From Massilia sp. erpn (GTDB lineage: Bacteria > Pseudomonadota > Gammaproteobacteria > Burkholderiales > Burkholderiaceae_D): DNA of 64,000 bases. Position 1 is the first letter of the stretch. Every line of letters starts with the position of its first letter. This document shows positions 47,275 through 56,396 of the stretch, one piece after another. The DNA is taken from NCBI RefSeq assembly GCF_024400215.1, contig NZ_CP053748.1, positions 3,658,001 to 3,722,000 on the forward strand, given 5' to 3'. A model generated the notes under the pieces. That model made no database searches, had not been told where the DNA came from, and was given only the letters and a program-made list of their open reading frames with translations. The translations under genes and the position numbers were made by a program.

Positions 47275-48954
47275 TTAGCGCAGGGTTTCGGTGAGGACGC
47301 GGCCTTCGGCGGCAGCTGGTGGGCGGATGCGCAGCAGGTGGGCCAGCGTCGGGGCGATGTCGACCACTTCGGCATATTGGCCGTAGGCGCCCGGCTTGAT
47401 CCAGCGCTTGCCCATTACCATCAGCGGGACATTCGTGTCGTAGGCGTAGGGCGAGCCGTGCGAGGTGCCGCTGGTGCCGCTGCCGAAATACCAGTAGGGC
47501 TTGGTGACCGTCATCAGGTCGCCCGACAGCTCGCGGTTCCAGGCGCGCCGCATCAGCGTCGCCAGGCGCGTGCCGCCGACGGCGCCGCTTTCCAGCTGGC
47601 TGCGCGTGAACACTTCGGCCACGCCATTCTGCTTGAGCAGGAAGCGGGCGGCGGCCTGTTCCACCTCCTCGCGTTTCAGGCCGCTTTTTTCAATCTGCGC
47701 GTAGTCGAGGTGGATGTTGGGCAGTGACCAGGCTGTCACCAGCTTGCCAGCCTTGAATTTCTCGTCCAGGTGCTGGTTCAGCGCGCCCATCAGCTTTTCG
47801 CCATCGAGGCGCTGGGCGTCCATATGCTGGGACTGGGCGAATTCCGGCACGTTCGGGAAGCCGTGGTCGGCGGTCAGCACCACCAGCACATTGTCGAGGC
47901 CGACGCGCTGGTCGAGGTAGCCGAAGAACTGGGCCAGCATGCGGTCCAGGCGCTGCAGATGGTCGTGCGACATCTTGCTTTCCGGCCCAAAGGAGTGGTT
48001 CACATAATCGTGGCTGGACAGGCTGACGCCGAGAATGTCCGGTACGCCGGCCGGATTCTTGCCCAGGTTTTCGCCTTCGACAGCGGCGCGCGCGAAGTCC
48101 AGCGTCAGTTCGTCGAGGAAGGGGCCGACTTTCAGGCGGCCATAGTAGCCGGCATCGATATTGCCGCTCTCGCTGTAGTAGGAGAAGGGGAAGCGGTTGC
48201 GCGCCGCCGCGGTGGATGGCGTGGCGTCGTCTGCCGCATCGCCGGCATAGGCCGCATCGTCGAGCAGCGGACGCCAGCTCTTGCCGTAGTAGCGGTCCTG
48301 CGGCTTGGCCGCCTGGAAGCGCTGCACCCACTCGGGATGCTGCTTCATATAGAAGCTGCTGCTGGCGAAGTTGCCGCTCTTGTCCATATACATATAGGCG
48401 GTGCCGGTCTTGCCCGCCAGCAGGATCGCGCCGCGGTCCTTGCCGGACACGGCCACCACCTTGGAGCGCTGGCCGCTCGCATAGCGCAGCTCGTCGCCCA
48501 GGGTGCTGACACGCAGGCGCGCCGGCGAGGTGCCGTCGCTGGGCTTGGTTTCTTCGCCAAGGTAAGTGTGCTCCCGGTCTTCGGTGCAATACACGGAAGC
48601 TTTGCTGACCGGGTCGATCCAGTTATTGCCGATCACGCCGTGCTGGTAAGGATAGGCGCCGCTCAGCACGGCTGCATGGCCGATCGCGGTGACGGTGATG
48701 CCATGCGCCTGGTGCGCATTGCTGAACCAGGCGCCCTGGTCGAGCAGGCGGCGGAAGCCGCCCTGGCCGAACTGGTCGCGGTAGCGCACCACCTGTTCTT
48801 GCGGCAGGCCATCGACCACCAGCACCACCACCAGCTTGGGCTGGGCGGGCGTGGAGGAGGGCGCTTGCGTGGCGGCCAGGGCGCTATTGGCGAGCAGGCA
48901 GGAAGCCAGCGCGAGGGCGCGCAGGGAGAGAGAGGGGGTGTTCAGCATAGTCAT
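47275..48954 (-). CDS. PafA-like alkaline phosphatase family protein
   Basis: A 559-residue exported hydrolase of the alkaline phosphatase/nucleotide pyrophosphatase superfamily. A signal peptide covers about residues 1-28 (ALALASCLLANSALA). Metal and nucleophile residues: Asp in VVVLVVDGLPQEQ (about 48), Thr in GITVTAIGHAAVLSGAYPYQHGVIGNNW (nucleophile T89), Asp/His in VVLTADHGFPNVPE and His in GTSHGSPYAYD. The layout fits PafA, a calcium/zinc phosphomonoesterase with Thr nucleophile, acting in the periplasm or outside. The main alternative is a phosphodiesterase of the same superfamily. Confidence 0.85.
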   Translation of the reverse strand: MTMLNTPSLSLRALALASCLLANSALAATQAPSSTPAQPKLVVVLVVDGLPQEQVVRYRDQFGQGGFRRLLDQGAWFSNAHQAHGITVTAIGHAAVLSGAYPYQHGVIGNNWIDPVSKASVYCTEDREHTYLGEETKPSDGTSPARLRVSTLGDELRYASGQRSKVVAVSGKDRGAILLAGKTGTAYMYMDKSGNFASSSFYMKQHPEWVQRFQAAKPQDRYYGKSWRPLLDDAAYAGDAADDATPSTAAARNRFPFSYYSESGNIDAGYYGRLKVGPFLDELTLDFARAAVEGENLGKNPAGVPDILGVSLSSHDYVNHSFGPESKMSHDHLQRLDRMLAQFFGYLDQRVGLDNVLVVLTADHGFPNVPEFAQSQHMDAQRLDGEKLMGALNQHLDEKFKAGKLVTAWSLPNIHLDYAQIEKSGLKREEVEQAAARFLLKQNGVAEVFTRSQLESGAVGGTRLATLMRRAWNRELSGDLMTVTKPYWYFGSGTSGTSHGSPYAYDTNVPLMVMGKRWIKPGAYGQYAEVVDIAPTLAHLLRIRPPAAAEGRVLTETLR

Positions 48955-49359
48955 GGGTCTTGATCTCAGGTGAAATTCAGGCAGCCTACATCTTGCATGA
49001 ATTTGATTTCAGGGCGATGACAAGGCAGGCGATATACACCATCGCTTCTTACTGGAGCCCAACGCCTCGTTTTGCCTAATTTGGCCTCGCTTTGTCTCGT
49101 TTTCGTAAGCAATGGTTACCAAGCCGCAGAGTGGAAAAGTGTCGCGGCCACGAAAAGTAACGAGACAATGCGAGACGCAATGAGACAAAACGAGGCGTTT
49201 GCTTCCCAGGAAGACCCATGCCACCGTATCCCTGTCCTGCATTACACTGATGCCAGTACTGTTACAAACGTTCACGAGATCGTCCCTTGCTCAGCCGTAA
49301 TATCGGTTAAAGTTGCCTCACTGCCTGACAGGCCTTACCAACAAGAAGGAGAAAACTCT
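48955..49359 (+). other. gene-free region before SIMPL gene; large inverted repeat
   Basis: No gene is seen in these 405 bases. The main feature is an imperfect inverted repeat described separately (49061-49105 with 49151-49200). A frame runs in from 49072 to the SIMPL gene, but it has no ribosome binding site and crosses the repeat. AAGGAG before 49360 serves the SIMPL start. Confidence 0.6.
49061..49200. repeat. long imperfect inverted repeat
   Basis: The left arm (49061-49105) begins AACGCCTCGTTTTG; the right arm (49151-49200) is its complement. Over 41 aligned positions 35 match, after which a 3-base gap brings TTCG into register. A 45-base loop separates them. Each arm also repeats the motif TTGYCTCGTTTT-like inside itself. 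On RNA the arms would form a 40-bp stem. Confidence 0.75.
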
Positions 49360-50112
49360 ATGAAAGTAATGCAAACCGTGGCCGCCGCCGCCCTGGTACT
49401 GGGCGCACAAGCCGTACAGGCACAATCCCTGCCAACCACCGGCACCCTGGTTGTCGTTCCCGCCTTTGGCGAAGTCAAAGCCCCGAACGACCAGGCCGTC
49501 GCCACCTTCGCTATCGAAGAGCAGGACAAGGACAAGGCTGCCGCCGCCTCGCGCGTCAACCAGAAAATGAAACAGGGTCTGGACATCCTGAAGAAGGAAG
49601 ATCCGCAAGCCAGCCTGAAAACCCAGGGCTACTACACCTATCCCGTGTATCCGGAAGACCGTCCGCTGCCGCCAGGCGTGAGCGCCAAGGCGCGCATTCC
49701 GACCGCATGGCGCGTCGGCCACTATGTGCAAATGACCACCAGCAATCTGAACGCGCTGCCGAAAACCGTGGCGTCGGTGCAGAAGGTGCTGACCCTGAAC
49801 AATCTGCAATTCGGCCTGAGCCCTGCCGCCACCAAGAAACTGGATGACCAGCGCATCGCCGCCACCTACCAGAACCTGAATGAGCGCATCGCCTCCATCG
49901 CCAACGCCATGGGCCGCAAGCTGAGCGACGCCGTGCTCGACACCGTGGACTTCGAAGGCTCGGGCAATTACGCCCAGCGCGAATACGCGGCCGCACCGGC
50001 CATGATGCGCAGCGCCATGATGAAGGATACGGCTGAAGTCTCCGAACCGAGCTTCGAGCCGGGCGAAACCACCCTGGAAATGCGCTTGGTGGGCAAAGTT
50101 AAGTTCAAGTAA
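49360..50112 (+). CDS. SIMPL (DUF541) domain-containing protein
   Basis: A 250-residue periplasmic protein with a signal peptide (MKVMQTVAAAALVLGAQAVQA, cut near residue 21). The SIMPL domain covers about 27-250 (TLVVVPAFGEVKAPNDQAVATFAIEEQDKDKAAAASRVNQKMKQGLDILK; SDAVLDTVDFEGSG). Such proteins occur in the envelope; BP26 of Brucella and YggE of E. coli are members, with channel-like oligomers or oxidative-stress roles reported. ATG 49360 is set by AAGGAG at 49346-49351. The gene stands alone between the inverted repeat and pssA. Confidence 0.87.
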   Translation: MKVMQTVAAAALVLGAQAVQAQSLPTTGTLVVVPAFGEVKAPNDQAVATFAIEEQDKDKAAAASRVNQKMKQGLDILKKEDPQASLKTQGYYTYPVYPEDRPLPPGVSAKARIPTAWRVGHYVQMTTSNLNALPKTVASVQKVLTLNNLQFGLSPAATKKLDDQRIAATYQNLNERIASIANAMGRKLSDAVLDTVDFEGSGNYAQREYAAAPAMMRSAMMKDTAEVSEPSFEPGETTLEMRLVGKVKFK

Positions 50113-50146
50113 AGCAAAGAGCCATTCTCTCGGCTGCATGTGCCAC

Positions 50147-50197
50147 TATAATAGGGGCATATACCCGGCGGCCGGCGGGACCATCCCCGCCGCCGGG
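50147..50197 (+). promoter_or_regulatory. pssA promoter -10 and GC-rich leader hairpin
   Basis: TATAAT at 50147-50152 is a perfect -10 box; the -35 (TTCTCT, 16 bp upstream) is weak. Downstream, at 50164-50197, CCCGGCGGC pairs with GCCGCCGGG, with a further GGCGGG:CCCGCC pairing inside. No U-run follows and the hairpin lies in the 5' leader of pssA, so it may influence translation or RNA stability. Confidence 0.45.
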
Positions 50198-50230
50198 CAA
50201 GAATAATACGCAGTAAGAGAATGGAACTTT

Positions 50231-51094
50231 ATGCCTCAATTCCCACGCCGCAGACCTAACCCGATCGGCAAGGCGCCCAAGAAGCCACGCTTCAGCAAGT
50301 TCATGCGCCAGCAGGGCGCCGATGCAGCCAGCAAACCGCGTCCGCGCGGCATTTACCTGCTGCCCAATGCCTTTACCACGGGAGCACTGTTCTGCGGTTT
50401 CTTCGCCATCGTCATGGCCATGAACCAGCGCTTCGAACATGCCGCCTGGGCCATCTTCGTGGCCATGGTGCTGGACGGCCTGGATGGCCGCATCGCCCGT
50501 CTCACCAATACCCAAAGCGAATTCGGCGCGCAGTACGACAGCCTGTCGGACATGGTGTCCTTCGGTGCCGCTCCGGCCCTGGTGATCTACGAATGGTCGC
50601 TGCGCGGCCTCGGCAAGCTGGGCTGGATCGCCGCCTTCGTCTACTGTGCCGGCGCCGCGCTGCGCCTGGCGCGCTTCAACACCAATATCGAAGTGGTCGA
50701 CAAGCGCTTCTTCCAGGGCTTGCCGAGTCCCGCCGCCGCCGCGCTGGTGGCCGGTTTCGTGCTGATGATGGTTGACCTCGAAGTGCCGGGCATCAGCCTG
50801 CCCTGGGTATCCTGGGTCATCGCGCTGTTCGCCGGCCTGACCATGGTCACCAATGTGCCGTTCTACAGTTTCAAGGATGTGAACTTCCGCAAATCCGTGC
50901 CTTTCATCGCGGTGTTCCTGATCGCGCTCGGCTTCGCCCTGGTGTCGATCGATCCGCCCAAGGTGCTGTTCCCCATCTTTGTCGCCTACGGCATTTCCGG
51001 CTACATCGTGTATTTCATCCGGCTCGCCAAGGGCAAGCCCGTAAGCATCGTCCAGACCGCGCACGAGCCGGTCGATCAGAGCGAACGCCGCTGA
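50231..51094 (+). CDS. pssA: CDP-diacylglycerol-serine O-phosphatidyltransferase
   Basis: A 287-residue membrane enzyme making phosphatidylserine from CDP-diacylglycerol and serine, the precursor of phosphatidylethanolamine. The CDP-alcohol motif [26 protein letters not shown] (about residues 83-108) has the conserved Asp set. Six to eight helices follow the basic N-terminus. It is the membrane-integral type used by Gram-positive bacteria and many alpha- and betaproteobacteria, unlike the E. coli PssA. It lies 31 bp before leuA. Confidence 0.92.
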   Translation: MPQFPRRRPNPIGKAPKKPRFSKFMRQQGADAASKPRPRGIYLLPNAFTTGALFCGFFAIVMAMNQRFEHAAWAIFVAMVLDGLDGRIARLTNTQSEFGAQYDSLSDMVSFGAAPALVIYEWSLRGLGKLGWIAAFVYCAGAALRLARFNTNIEVVDKRFFQGLPSPAAAALVAGFVLMMVDLEVPGISLPWVSWVIALFAGLTMVTNVPFYSFKDVNFRKSVPFIAVFLIALGFALVSIDPPKVLFPIFVAYGISGYIVYFIRLAKGKPVSIVQTAHEPVDQSERR

Positions 51095-51125
51095 GGTAGC
51101 AAGGCGGTCATTCAAGGAGCCAGCC

Positions 51126-52676
51126 ATGAGTAACCGCCTTATCATCTTCGACACCACCCTGCGCGACGGCGAGCAATCGCCGGGCGCCTCCATGACGCGC
51201 GAAGAGAAGGTGCGCATCGCGCGCCAGCTGGAAAAGCTGCGCGTCGATGTGATCGAAGCCGGTTTCGCCGCCGCCTCGCAAGGCGACTTCGAATCGATCC
51301 GCGCCATTGCCTCCTCGATCCGCGAATCCACCGTCTGCTCGCTATCGCGCGCCAACGACCGCGACATCGCCCGCGCCGCCGAAGCCCTGCAGCCCGCCGC
51401 GCGCAAACGCATCCACACCTTCATCGCCACCTCGCCGCTGCATATGCAGATGAAGCTGCGCATGGAGCCGGAGCAGGTGCTGGAGCAGGCTAAACTCGCT
51501 GTGCGCTTCGCCCGCCAGTTCACCGACGATATCGAATTCAGTCCCGAAGACGGCAGCCGCTCGGAGGAGGACTTCCTGTGCCGCGTGCTGGAAGGCGTGA
51601 TCGCCGAAGGCGCCACCACCATCAACTTCCCCGACACGGTGGGCTATGCCGTGCCCGAACTGTTCGGCGCCACCATCAAGCGCCTGCGCGAGCGCATTCC
51701 CAATTCCGACAAGGCCATCTGGTCGGTGCACTGCCATAACGACCTGGGACTGGCCGTCGCCAATTCCCTGGCCGGCGTGATGATCGGCGGCGCGCGCCAG
51801 ATCGAATGCACCATCAACGGCCTGGGCGAAAGGGCGGGCAATACTGCGCTGGAAGAAGTGGTGATGGCCCTGCGCACGCGCAACGCCTACTACAATCTGG
51901 AGCTGGGCATCGACACCACGCAGATCGTGGCGGCGTCCAAGATGGTCTCGCAGATCACCGGCTTTGCCGTGCAGCCGAATAAGGCCGTGGTGGGCGCCAA
52001 CGCCTTTGCCCACGCTTCCGGCATCCACCAGGACGGCATCCTGAAAGCGCGCGAAACCTATGAAATCATGCGCGCCGAGGATGTGGGCTGGACCGCCAAC
52101 AAGATCGTGCTCGGCAAGCTCTCCGGCCGCAACGCCTTCAAGCAGCGCCTGCAGGAACTCGGCATTGAACTGGACTCCGAAGCCGAAGTGAATGCTGCCT
52201 TCGCCCGCTTCAAGGAACTGGCCGACCGCAAATCCGACATCTTCGACGAAGACATCATGGCCCTCGTCACCGACGAAGAGCAGGCCCACGAAAGCGAATA
52301 TTACCGCTTCGTCTCGCTGGCCCAGCGCTCCGAAACTGGCGAGCTGCCCCTGGCCAAAGTCGTGTTCTCCATGGACGGCAAGGAATACAGCTGCGAAGGC
52401 AGCGGCGACGGCCCGGTCGACGCCACGGTCAACGCCATTGAAAGCGAGGCCAGGAGCGGCGCCGAGCTGGTCCTGTTCAGCATCAACGCCATCAGTTCCG
52501 GCACCCAGTCGCAAGGCGAAGTCACGATGCGCCTGTCGCACGCCGGCCGCATCGTCAATGGCGTCGGCGCCGCCCCCGACATCGTGGTCGCCTCCGCCAA
52601 AGCCTACCTCTCCGGCCTCAACAAGCTGCACTCCAAAATCGAACGCCTCAACCCCCAAACCGAACCCGCCCCTTGA
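51126..52676 (+). CDS. leuA: 2-isopropylmalate synthase
   Basis: A 516-residue enzyme that condenses 2-oxoisovalerate with acetyl-CoA, committing carbon to leucine. The catalytic N-terminus has [16 protein letters not shown] (about residues 8-23) and the metal ligands in [19 protein letters not shown] (about 200-218). [15 protein letters not shown] follows. The C-terminal LeuA dimer domain (about 375-505) carries leucine feedback control. It follows pssA by 31 bp and ends before the second repeat pair. Confidence 0.96.
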   Translation: MSNRLIIFDTTLRDGEQSPGASMTREEKVRIARQLEKLRVDVIEAGFAAASQGDFESIRAIASSIRESTVCSLSRANDRDIARAAEALQPAARKRIHTFIATSPLHMQMKLRMEPEQVLEQAKLAVRFARQFTDDIEFSPEDGSRSEEDFLCRVLEGVIAEGATTINFPDTVGYAVPELFGATIKRLRERIPNSDKAIWSVHCHNDLGLAVANSLAGVMIGGARQIECTINGLGERAGNTALEEVVMALRTRNAYYNLELGIDTTQIVAASKMVSQITGFAVQPNKAVVGANAFAHASGIHQDGILKARETYEIMRAEDVGWTANKIVLGKLSGRNAFKQRLQELGIELDSEAEVNAAFARFKELADRKSDIFDEDIMALVTDEEQAHESEYYRFVSLAQRSETGELPLAKVVFSMDGKEYSCEGSGDGPVDATVNAIESEARSGAELVLFSINAISSGTQSQGEVTMRLSHAGRIVNGVGAAPDIVVASAKAYLSGLNKLHSKIERLNPQTEPAP

Positions 52677-52682
52677 TCTGGA

Positions 52683-52791
52683 TCAAAGAATGTCCCACCC
52701 TGGTGCCAGGCACGAGAACCGGACATTCTTTGAGATTTATCAAGAAATGTCCGACTTTGGTGCCTGACACCAGGGTTGGACATTGTTTGAT
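52683..52791. repeat. paired palindromic (REP/BIME-like) repeats after leuA
   Basis: Unit 1 (52683-52733) has perfect 13-base arms TCAAAGAATGTCC and GGACATTCTTTGA around a core containing ACCCTGGTGCCAGGCAC. Unit 2 (52739-52791) has 14-base arms, 12 paired, around GGTGCCTGACACC. The units are inverted relative to each other, as in the pair after ilvC. They fill the gap between convergent leuA and the lipoprotein gene, which suits a transcription stop. Confidence 0.75.
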
Positions 52792-52796
52792 AATTA

Positions 52797-53123
52797 TCAA
52801 TGGAAGAAGCCGCGGCGTTCGTCGTACATGGGGTCGGGGCCGCTCATGAGCTCGCGCACGGTGCCGTTTTTGTCGAAGTGGATGTGCATCATGGAATCCC
52901 ACACGCCGGATTCCTTGTAGCGGTAGCTCCAGACGTCCATGTCGCGCAGGCTTAGATGGGTGGTTTCGTCGGGTTGGCCGAGCAGCTCGCGCACGCTGGT
53001 TTTGCTGGCCTGGCCGAGCTGGATGGCACTGAATTTGGCGCCGCGCTCCCAGCGCGGGTCGCCCTGGCCGGCGCAGGCACTTAGTGTTGCTGCAAAAATG
53101 ATAAGAATGAGACGGTTTTTCAT
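52797..53123 (-). CDS. BamE/SmpA-like lipoprotein
   Basis: A 108-residue lipoprotein. The lipobox is LSAC at residues 14-17 (signal [17 protein letters not shown]). The mature part has the SmpA/OmlA-like pattern [27 protein letters not shown], the small two-helix, three-strand fold of BamE. It may sit at the inner leaflet of the outer membrane. It is not adjacent to bam or fur genes, so it is more likely a BamE-like paralogue than BamE itself. AAAGGAGGG precedes the ATG. Confidence 0.8.
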   Translation of the reverse strand: MKNRLILIIFAATLSACAGQGDPRWERGAKFSAIQLGQASKTSVRELLGQPDETTHLSLRDMDVWSYRYKESGVWDSMMHIHFDKNGTVRELMSGPDPMYDERRGFFH

Positions 53124-53273
53124 GGCACTGGCCCTCCTTTCCCGGCTAATTGTAGCCATCCTGGCGGCAATCGGGTTATACTTGCGGGTCTGGCTGAAAG
53201 GCTGGATTTTTATCAATCGAAGTTCACGATGTGCAGGGTTCAGACTCCGTGCATCGCATGTGAAAGGTTTATC

Positions 53274-53543
53274 ATGACTGTAGAAAACATCAACAAGGCC
53301 GCGATCATTGCGGACAACGCACGTGGTCAAAACGACACCGGTTCCCCAGAAGTGCAAGTTGCGCTGCTGACCGCTCGCATCAACGAGCTGAACGGCCACT
53401 TCAAAGCACACAGCAAGGATCACCACTCCCGCCGTGGTCTGATCATGATGGTGAACCGTCGTAAGAGCCTGTTGTCTTACCTGAAAGGTAAGGACGCAAA
53501 CCGTTACCGCGATCTGATCGCTAAACTCGGTCTGCGTAAGTAA
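53274..53543 (+). CDS. rpsO: 30S ribosomal protein S15
   Basis: An 89-residue ribosomal protein that binds 16S rRNA in the central domain of the small subunit. [50 protein letters not shown] is the family signature. ATG 53274 with AAAGG at 53263. It is followed by a rho-independent terminator and pnp, the usual rpsO-pnp order. Confidence 0.97.
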   Translation: MTVENINKAAIIADNARGQNDTGSPEVQVALLTARINELNGHFKAHSKDHHSRRGLIMMVNRRKSLLSYLKGKDANRYRDLIAKLGLRK

Positions 53544-53570
53544 TTTTTGCGCCACCCGGTTTAACAGAGA

Positions 53571-53610
53571 AATGCCTGCGCCAGTTCGCTGTCGCGGGCA
53601 TTTTGTCTTT
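53571..53610 (+). terminator. rho-independent terminator after rpsO
   Basis: AATGCCTGCG (53571-53580) pairs with CGCGGGCATT (nine of ten positions, right arm ending at 53601), followed by TTTTGTCTTT. It separates rpsO from pnp and may allow partial readthrough. Confidence 0.75.
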
Positions 53611-53687
53611 CTGGGTGTTGAGAAATTGCTAAGCGGAACTTTTGATTGGCAAGTTAGTAGTTGCAGTAGAGCAGTAATCGCAGTAAA

Positions 53688-53751
53688 GGCGGCGTCCCCA
53701 CATGGACGGCGCCTGTGGTGAGGTGGAACGACAGCTCCTGAAAATCTGTCG
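53688..53751 (+). promoter_or_regulatory. pnp 5' leader hairpins
   Basis: Two stems lie before pnp: GGCGGCGTCC with GGACGGCGCC (53688-53713, eight of ten paired) and CGACAG with CTGTCG (53729-53751, perfect). In E. coli, RNase III cuts a pnp leader stem and PNPase then represses its own synthesis; the position here suggests the same. Confidence 0.4.
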
Positions 53752-53772
53752 GCAAATAGAAAGGGATTACCC

Positions 53773-55890
53773 ATGTTTAACAAAGTTACGAAAACCTTCC
53801 AGTACGGCCAACACACCGTGACCCTGGAAACCGGCGAAATCGCTCGTCAAGCCTCCGGCGCCGTACTGGTGTCGGTGGACGACACCGTGGTGCTGGCCAC
53901 CGTGGTGGCGCGCAAGGACGCGAAACCGGGCCAGGACTTCTTCCCGTTGACCGTCGACTACCTGGAGAAAACCTATGCTGCGGGTAAGATCCCCGGCGGT
54001 TTCTTCAAGCGCGAAGGCCGTCCTTCGGAAAAAGAAACACTGACATCCCGCCTGATCGACCGTCCTATCCGCCCGCTGTTCCCGGAAGGCTATATGAACG
54101 AAGTGCAGGTCATCGTGCACGTTCTGTCGGTCAATCCTGAAATCGATCCGGACATCCCTTCGATGATCGGCGCCTCGGCCGCCCTGTGCGTGGCTGGCGT
54201 TCCGTTCAACGGTCCGATCGGCGCCGCCCGCGTGGGTTACGTTGACGGCCAATACATCCTGAACCCGACCACCGCGCAGCTGAAAACCTCGCAGATGGAT
54301 CTGGTGGTGGCCGGCACCGAAAGCGCCGTGCTGATGGTGGAATCGGAAGCGCAGCAGCTGTCCGAAGAAATCATGCTGGGCGCCGTGGTTTATGGCCACG
54401 AGCAAATGAAAGTCGTGATCGACGCTATCCATGATCTGGTGCGCGATGGCGGCAAGCCTGAGCAGGTATGGACCGCTCCAGCCAAGAACGAAGCCCTGAT
54501 CGCCCGCGTGACCCACTTCGCCGAAGCGAAGATCCGCGAAGCCTATCAGACCAAGGACAAGCAAGCCCGTACCGACAAGCTGCGCGCCATGTCGGCTGAA
54601 GTACAGGCCGACCTGGTGGCCGAAGCCGCCGCTGCCGGCGCCGAAGCGCCGGACGCTGTCGAAGTGGGCAACATCCTGTTCGATATGGAAGCCAAAGTGG
54701 TGCGTTCCCAGATCCTGGAAGGCGAGCCACGCATCGACGGCCGCGACACCCGCACCGTGCGTCCAATCTCGATCCGCAGCTCGGTCCTGCCGCGCACCCA
54801 CGGTTCCGCCCTGTTCACCCGCGGCGAAACCCAGGCACTGGTCGTAGCGACCCTGGGCACCGCGCGCGACAGCCAGAAGATCGACGCGCTGATGGGCGAG
54901 TACACCGATGACTTCATGCTGCACTACAACATGCCTCCGTTCGCCACCGGCGAAACCGGCCGCGTCGGCACGCCGAAGCGCCGTGAAGTGGGTCACGGCC
55001 GTCTGGCCAAGCGCGCGCTGATCGCCGCCCTGCCTGAGCCGGAAGAGTTCAGCTACTCCGTGCGTCTGGTGTCCGAGATCACCGAATCGAACGGTTCCTC
55101 CTCCATGGCTTCCGTCTGCGGCGGCTGCCTGGCGCTGATGGATGCCGGCGTGCCGATGAAAGCCCACGTGGCTGGCATCGCCATGGGCCTGATCAAGGAA
55201 GGCGGCCGCTTCGCCGTGCTGTCCGACATTCTGGGTGACGAAGACCACCTGGGCGACATGGACTTCAAAGTAGCCGGTACCGCCAATGGCATCACCGCGC
55301 TGCAGATGGACATCAAGATCCAGGGCATCACCAAGGAAATCATGCAGGTCGCACTGGCTCAGGCAAAAGAAGGCCGCGAGCACATCCTGGGCGAAATGCA
55401 GAAGGCCGTGCCGACCGTGAAGACCGAGCTGTCCGACTTCGCGCCACGCCTGATCACCATCAAGATCAACCCAGAGAAGATCCGTGACGTGATCGGCAAG
55501 GGCGGCGCCGTGATCCGCGCGCTGACCGAAGAAACCGGCACCCAGATCGACATCAGCGACGAAGGCGTGGTCACCATCGCCTCCGTGGACGCTGCTGCCG
55601 GCCAGGAAGCCAAACGCCGCATCGAAGAGCTGACTGCTTCCGTGGAAGTGGGCAAGACCTACGACGGCACCGTGCTGAAACTGCTGGACTTCGGCGCCAT
55701 CGTTCAAGTGATGCCAGGCAAAGACGGCCTGCTGCACATCTCGCAGATCGCCAACGAGCGTGTGAACGCTGTAGCCGACTATCTGAAAGAAGGCCAGCAA
55801 GTGCGCGTCAAGGTTCTGGAAACCGACGACCGCGGCCGCCTGAAGCTGTCGATGAAAGCCGCCGCTGAAGAAGCTGCCGCCGCACAGTAA
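53773..55890 (+). CDS. pnp: polyribonucleotide nucleotidyltransferase (PNPase)
   Basis: A 705-residue 3'-5' phosphorolytic exoribonuclease. Two RNase PH domains (about 10-140 and 310-535; the second has the phosphate site region with [36 protein letters not shown]) flank a helical domain. A KH domain follows (about 555-612, [33 protein letters not shown]) and an S1 domain (about 620-690). Full length for the family. It acts in mRNA decay, and in the degradosome where RNase E is present. GAAAGGGA precedes the ATG. Confidence 0.97.
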   Translation: MFNKVTKTFQYGQHTVTLETGEIARQASGAVLVSVDDTVVLATVVARKDAKPGQDFFPLTVDYLEKTYAAGKIPGGFFKREGRPSEKETLTSRLIDRPIRPLFPEGYMNEVQVIVHVLSVNPEIDPDIPSMIGASAALCVAGVPFNGPIGAARVGYVDGQYILNPTTAQLKTSQMDLVVAGTESAVLMVESEAQQLSEEIMLGAVVYGHEQMKVVIDAIHDLVRDGGKPEQVWTAPAKNEALIARVTHFAEAKIREAYQTKDKQARTDKLRAMSAEVQADLVAEAAAAGAEAPDAVEVGNILFDMEAKVVRSQILEGEPRIDGRDTRTVRPISIRSSVLPRTHGSALFTRGETQALVVATLGTARDSQKIDALMGEYTDDFMLHYNMPPFATGETGRVGTPKRREVGHGRLAKRALIAALPEPEEFSYSVRLVSEITESNGSSSMASVCGGCLALMDAGVPMKAHVAGIAMGLIKEGGRFAVLSDILGDEDHLGDMDFKVAGTANGITALQMDIKIQGITKEIMQVALAQAKEGREHILGEMQKAVPTVKTELSDFAPRLITIKINPEKIRDVIGKGGAVIRALTEETGTQIDISDEGVVTIASVDAAAGQEAKRRIEELTASVEVGKTYDGTVLKLLDFGAIVQVMPGKDGLLHISQIANERVNAVADYLKEGQQVRVKVLETDDRGRLKLSMKAAAEEAAAAQ

Positions 55891-55926
55891 TCGCTAGCGT
55901 ACACCGGGGTTCGCCCCGGAACCGCC

Positions 55927-55960
55927 AAAACCGCCCGCGCGCAAGCCGGGCGGTTTTTTT
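55927..55960 (+). terminator. rho-independent terminator after pnp
   Basis: CCGCCCG (55931-55937) pairs with CGGGCGG (55947-55953) and is followed by seven T residues; the A-run before it makes the stem longer. It lies 37 bp after the pnp stop. Confidence 0.9.
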
Positions 55961-56000
55961 ATGGCGCTGCTATTCTGTGGGCTTTGCTGGAGAAGGTCAT

Positions 56001-56327
56001 ATGAAAACCGGGAATCTGTATCTGAACGCCGAGGCGCCCGCAAGCGGTGAGGTCTTTGAGCCGCTGCTGGCGCATGGGGGCGTGGTGATCGAGCGCATTC
56101 GGAGTTCGTCGCGCATTGAGCCGGGCGAGTATGTGCAGGAGCAGGATGAGTGGGTGGCGCTGCTGCGCGGCGAGGCGACGCTGCGGGTGGCCGGCGAGAT
56201 GGTAGTGCTGCACGAGGGCGACCATCTGTTCCTGCCGGCGCGCGTGCCGCATACGGTGCTGAGCGTGTCCGAGGGTGCGCTCTGGCTGGCGGTGCACATC
56301 CATGGCAGGCCCGCCGGGCTGGAATAA
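56001..56327 (+). CDS. cupin-domain protein
   Basis: A 108-residue single-domain cupin. The segments EPGEYVQEQDEWVALLRGEATLRVAGEMVVLHEGDHLFLPARVPHTVLSV match cupin motifs 1 and 2, though motif 1 has Gln/Glu rather than the two His found in many metal cupins; His in VPHTV is kept. ATG 56001 follows GGAGAAGG; an upstream in-frame ATG at 55977 would add eight residues but has no such site. The gene lies 40 bp after the pnp terminator. Function unknown. Confidence 0.8.
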   Translation: MKTGNLYLNAEAPASGEVFEPLLAHGGVVIERIRSSSRIEPGEYVQEQDEWVALLRGEATLRVAGEMVVLHEGDHLFLPARVPHTVLSVSEGALWLAVHIHGRPAGLE

Positions 56328-56396
56328 AAATTATTGAAATTGCAATGAGTTCGTGTCAGCATAGCCGCTCCGCTTGTCCTTTCCCGGAGGAGTTTC

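Noticed and set aside
49072..49359. N-terminal extension of the SIMPL protein
   Set aside because: The extension crosses the inverted repeat and would bury the signal peptide; AAGGAG marks the true start at 49360.
53150..53182. rpsO promoter
   Set aside because: TATACT at 53177 is a good -10 box, but no -35 at 16-18 bp spacing is visible, so it is not listed as a feature.
53767..55800. Minus-strand frame of 677 codons opposite pnp
   Set aside because: Mirror frame of pnp, whose KH and S1 domains are unmistakable.
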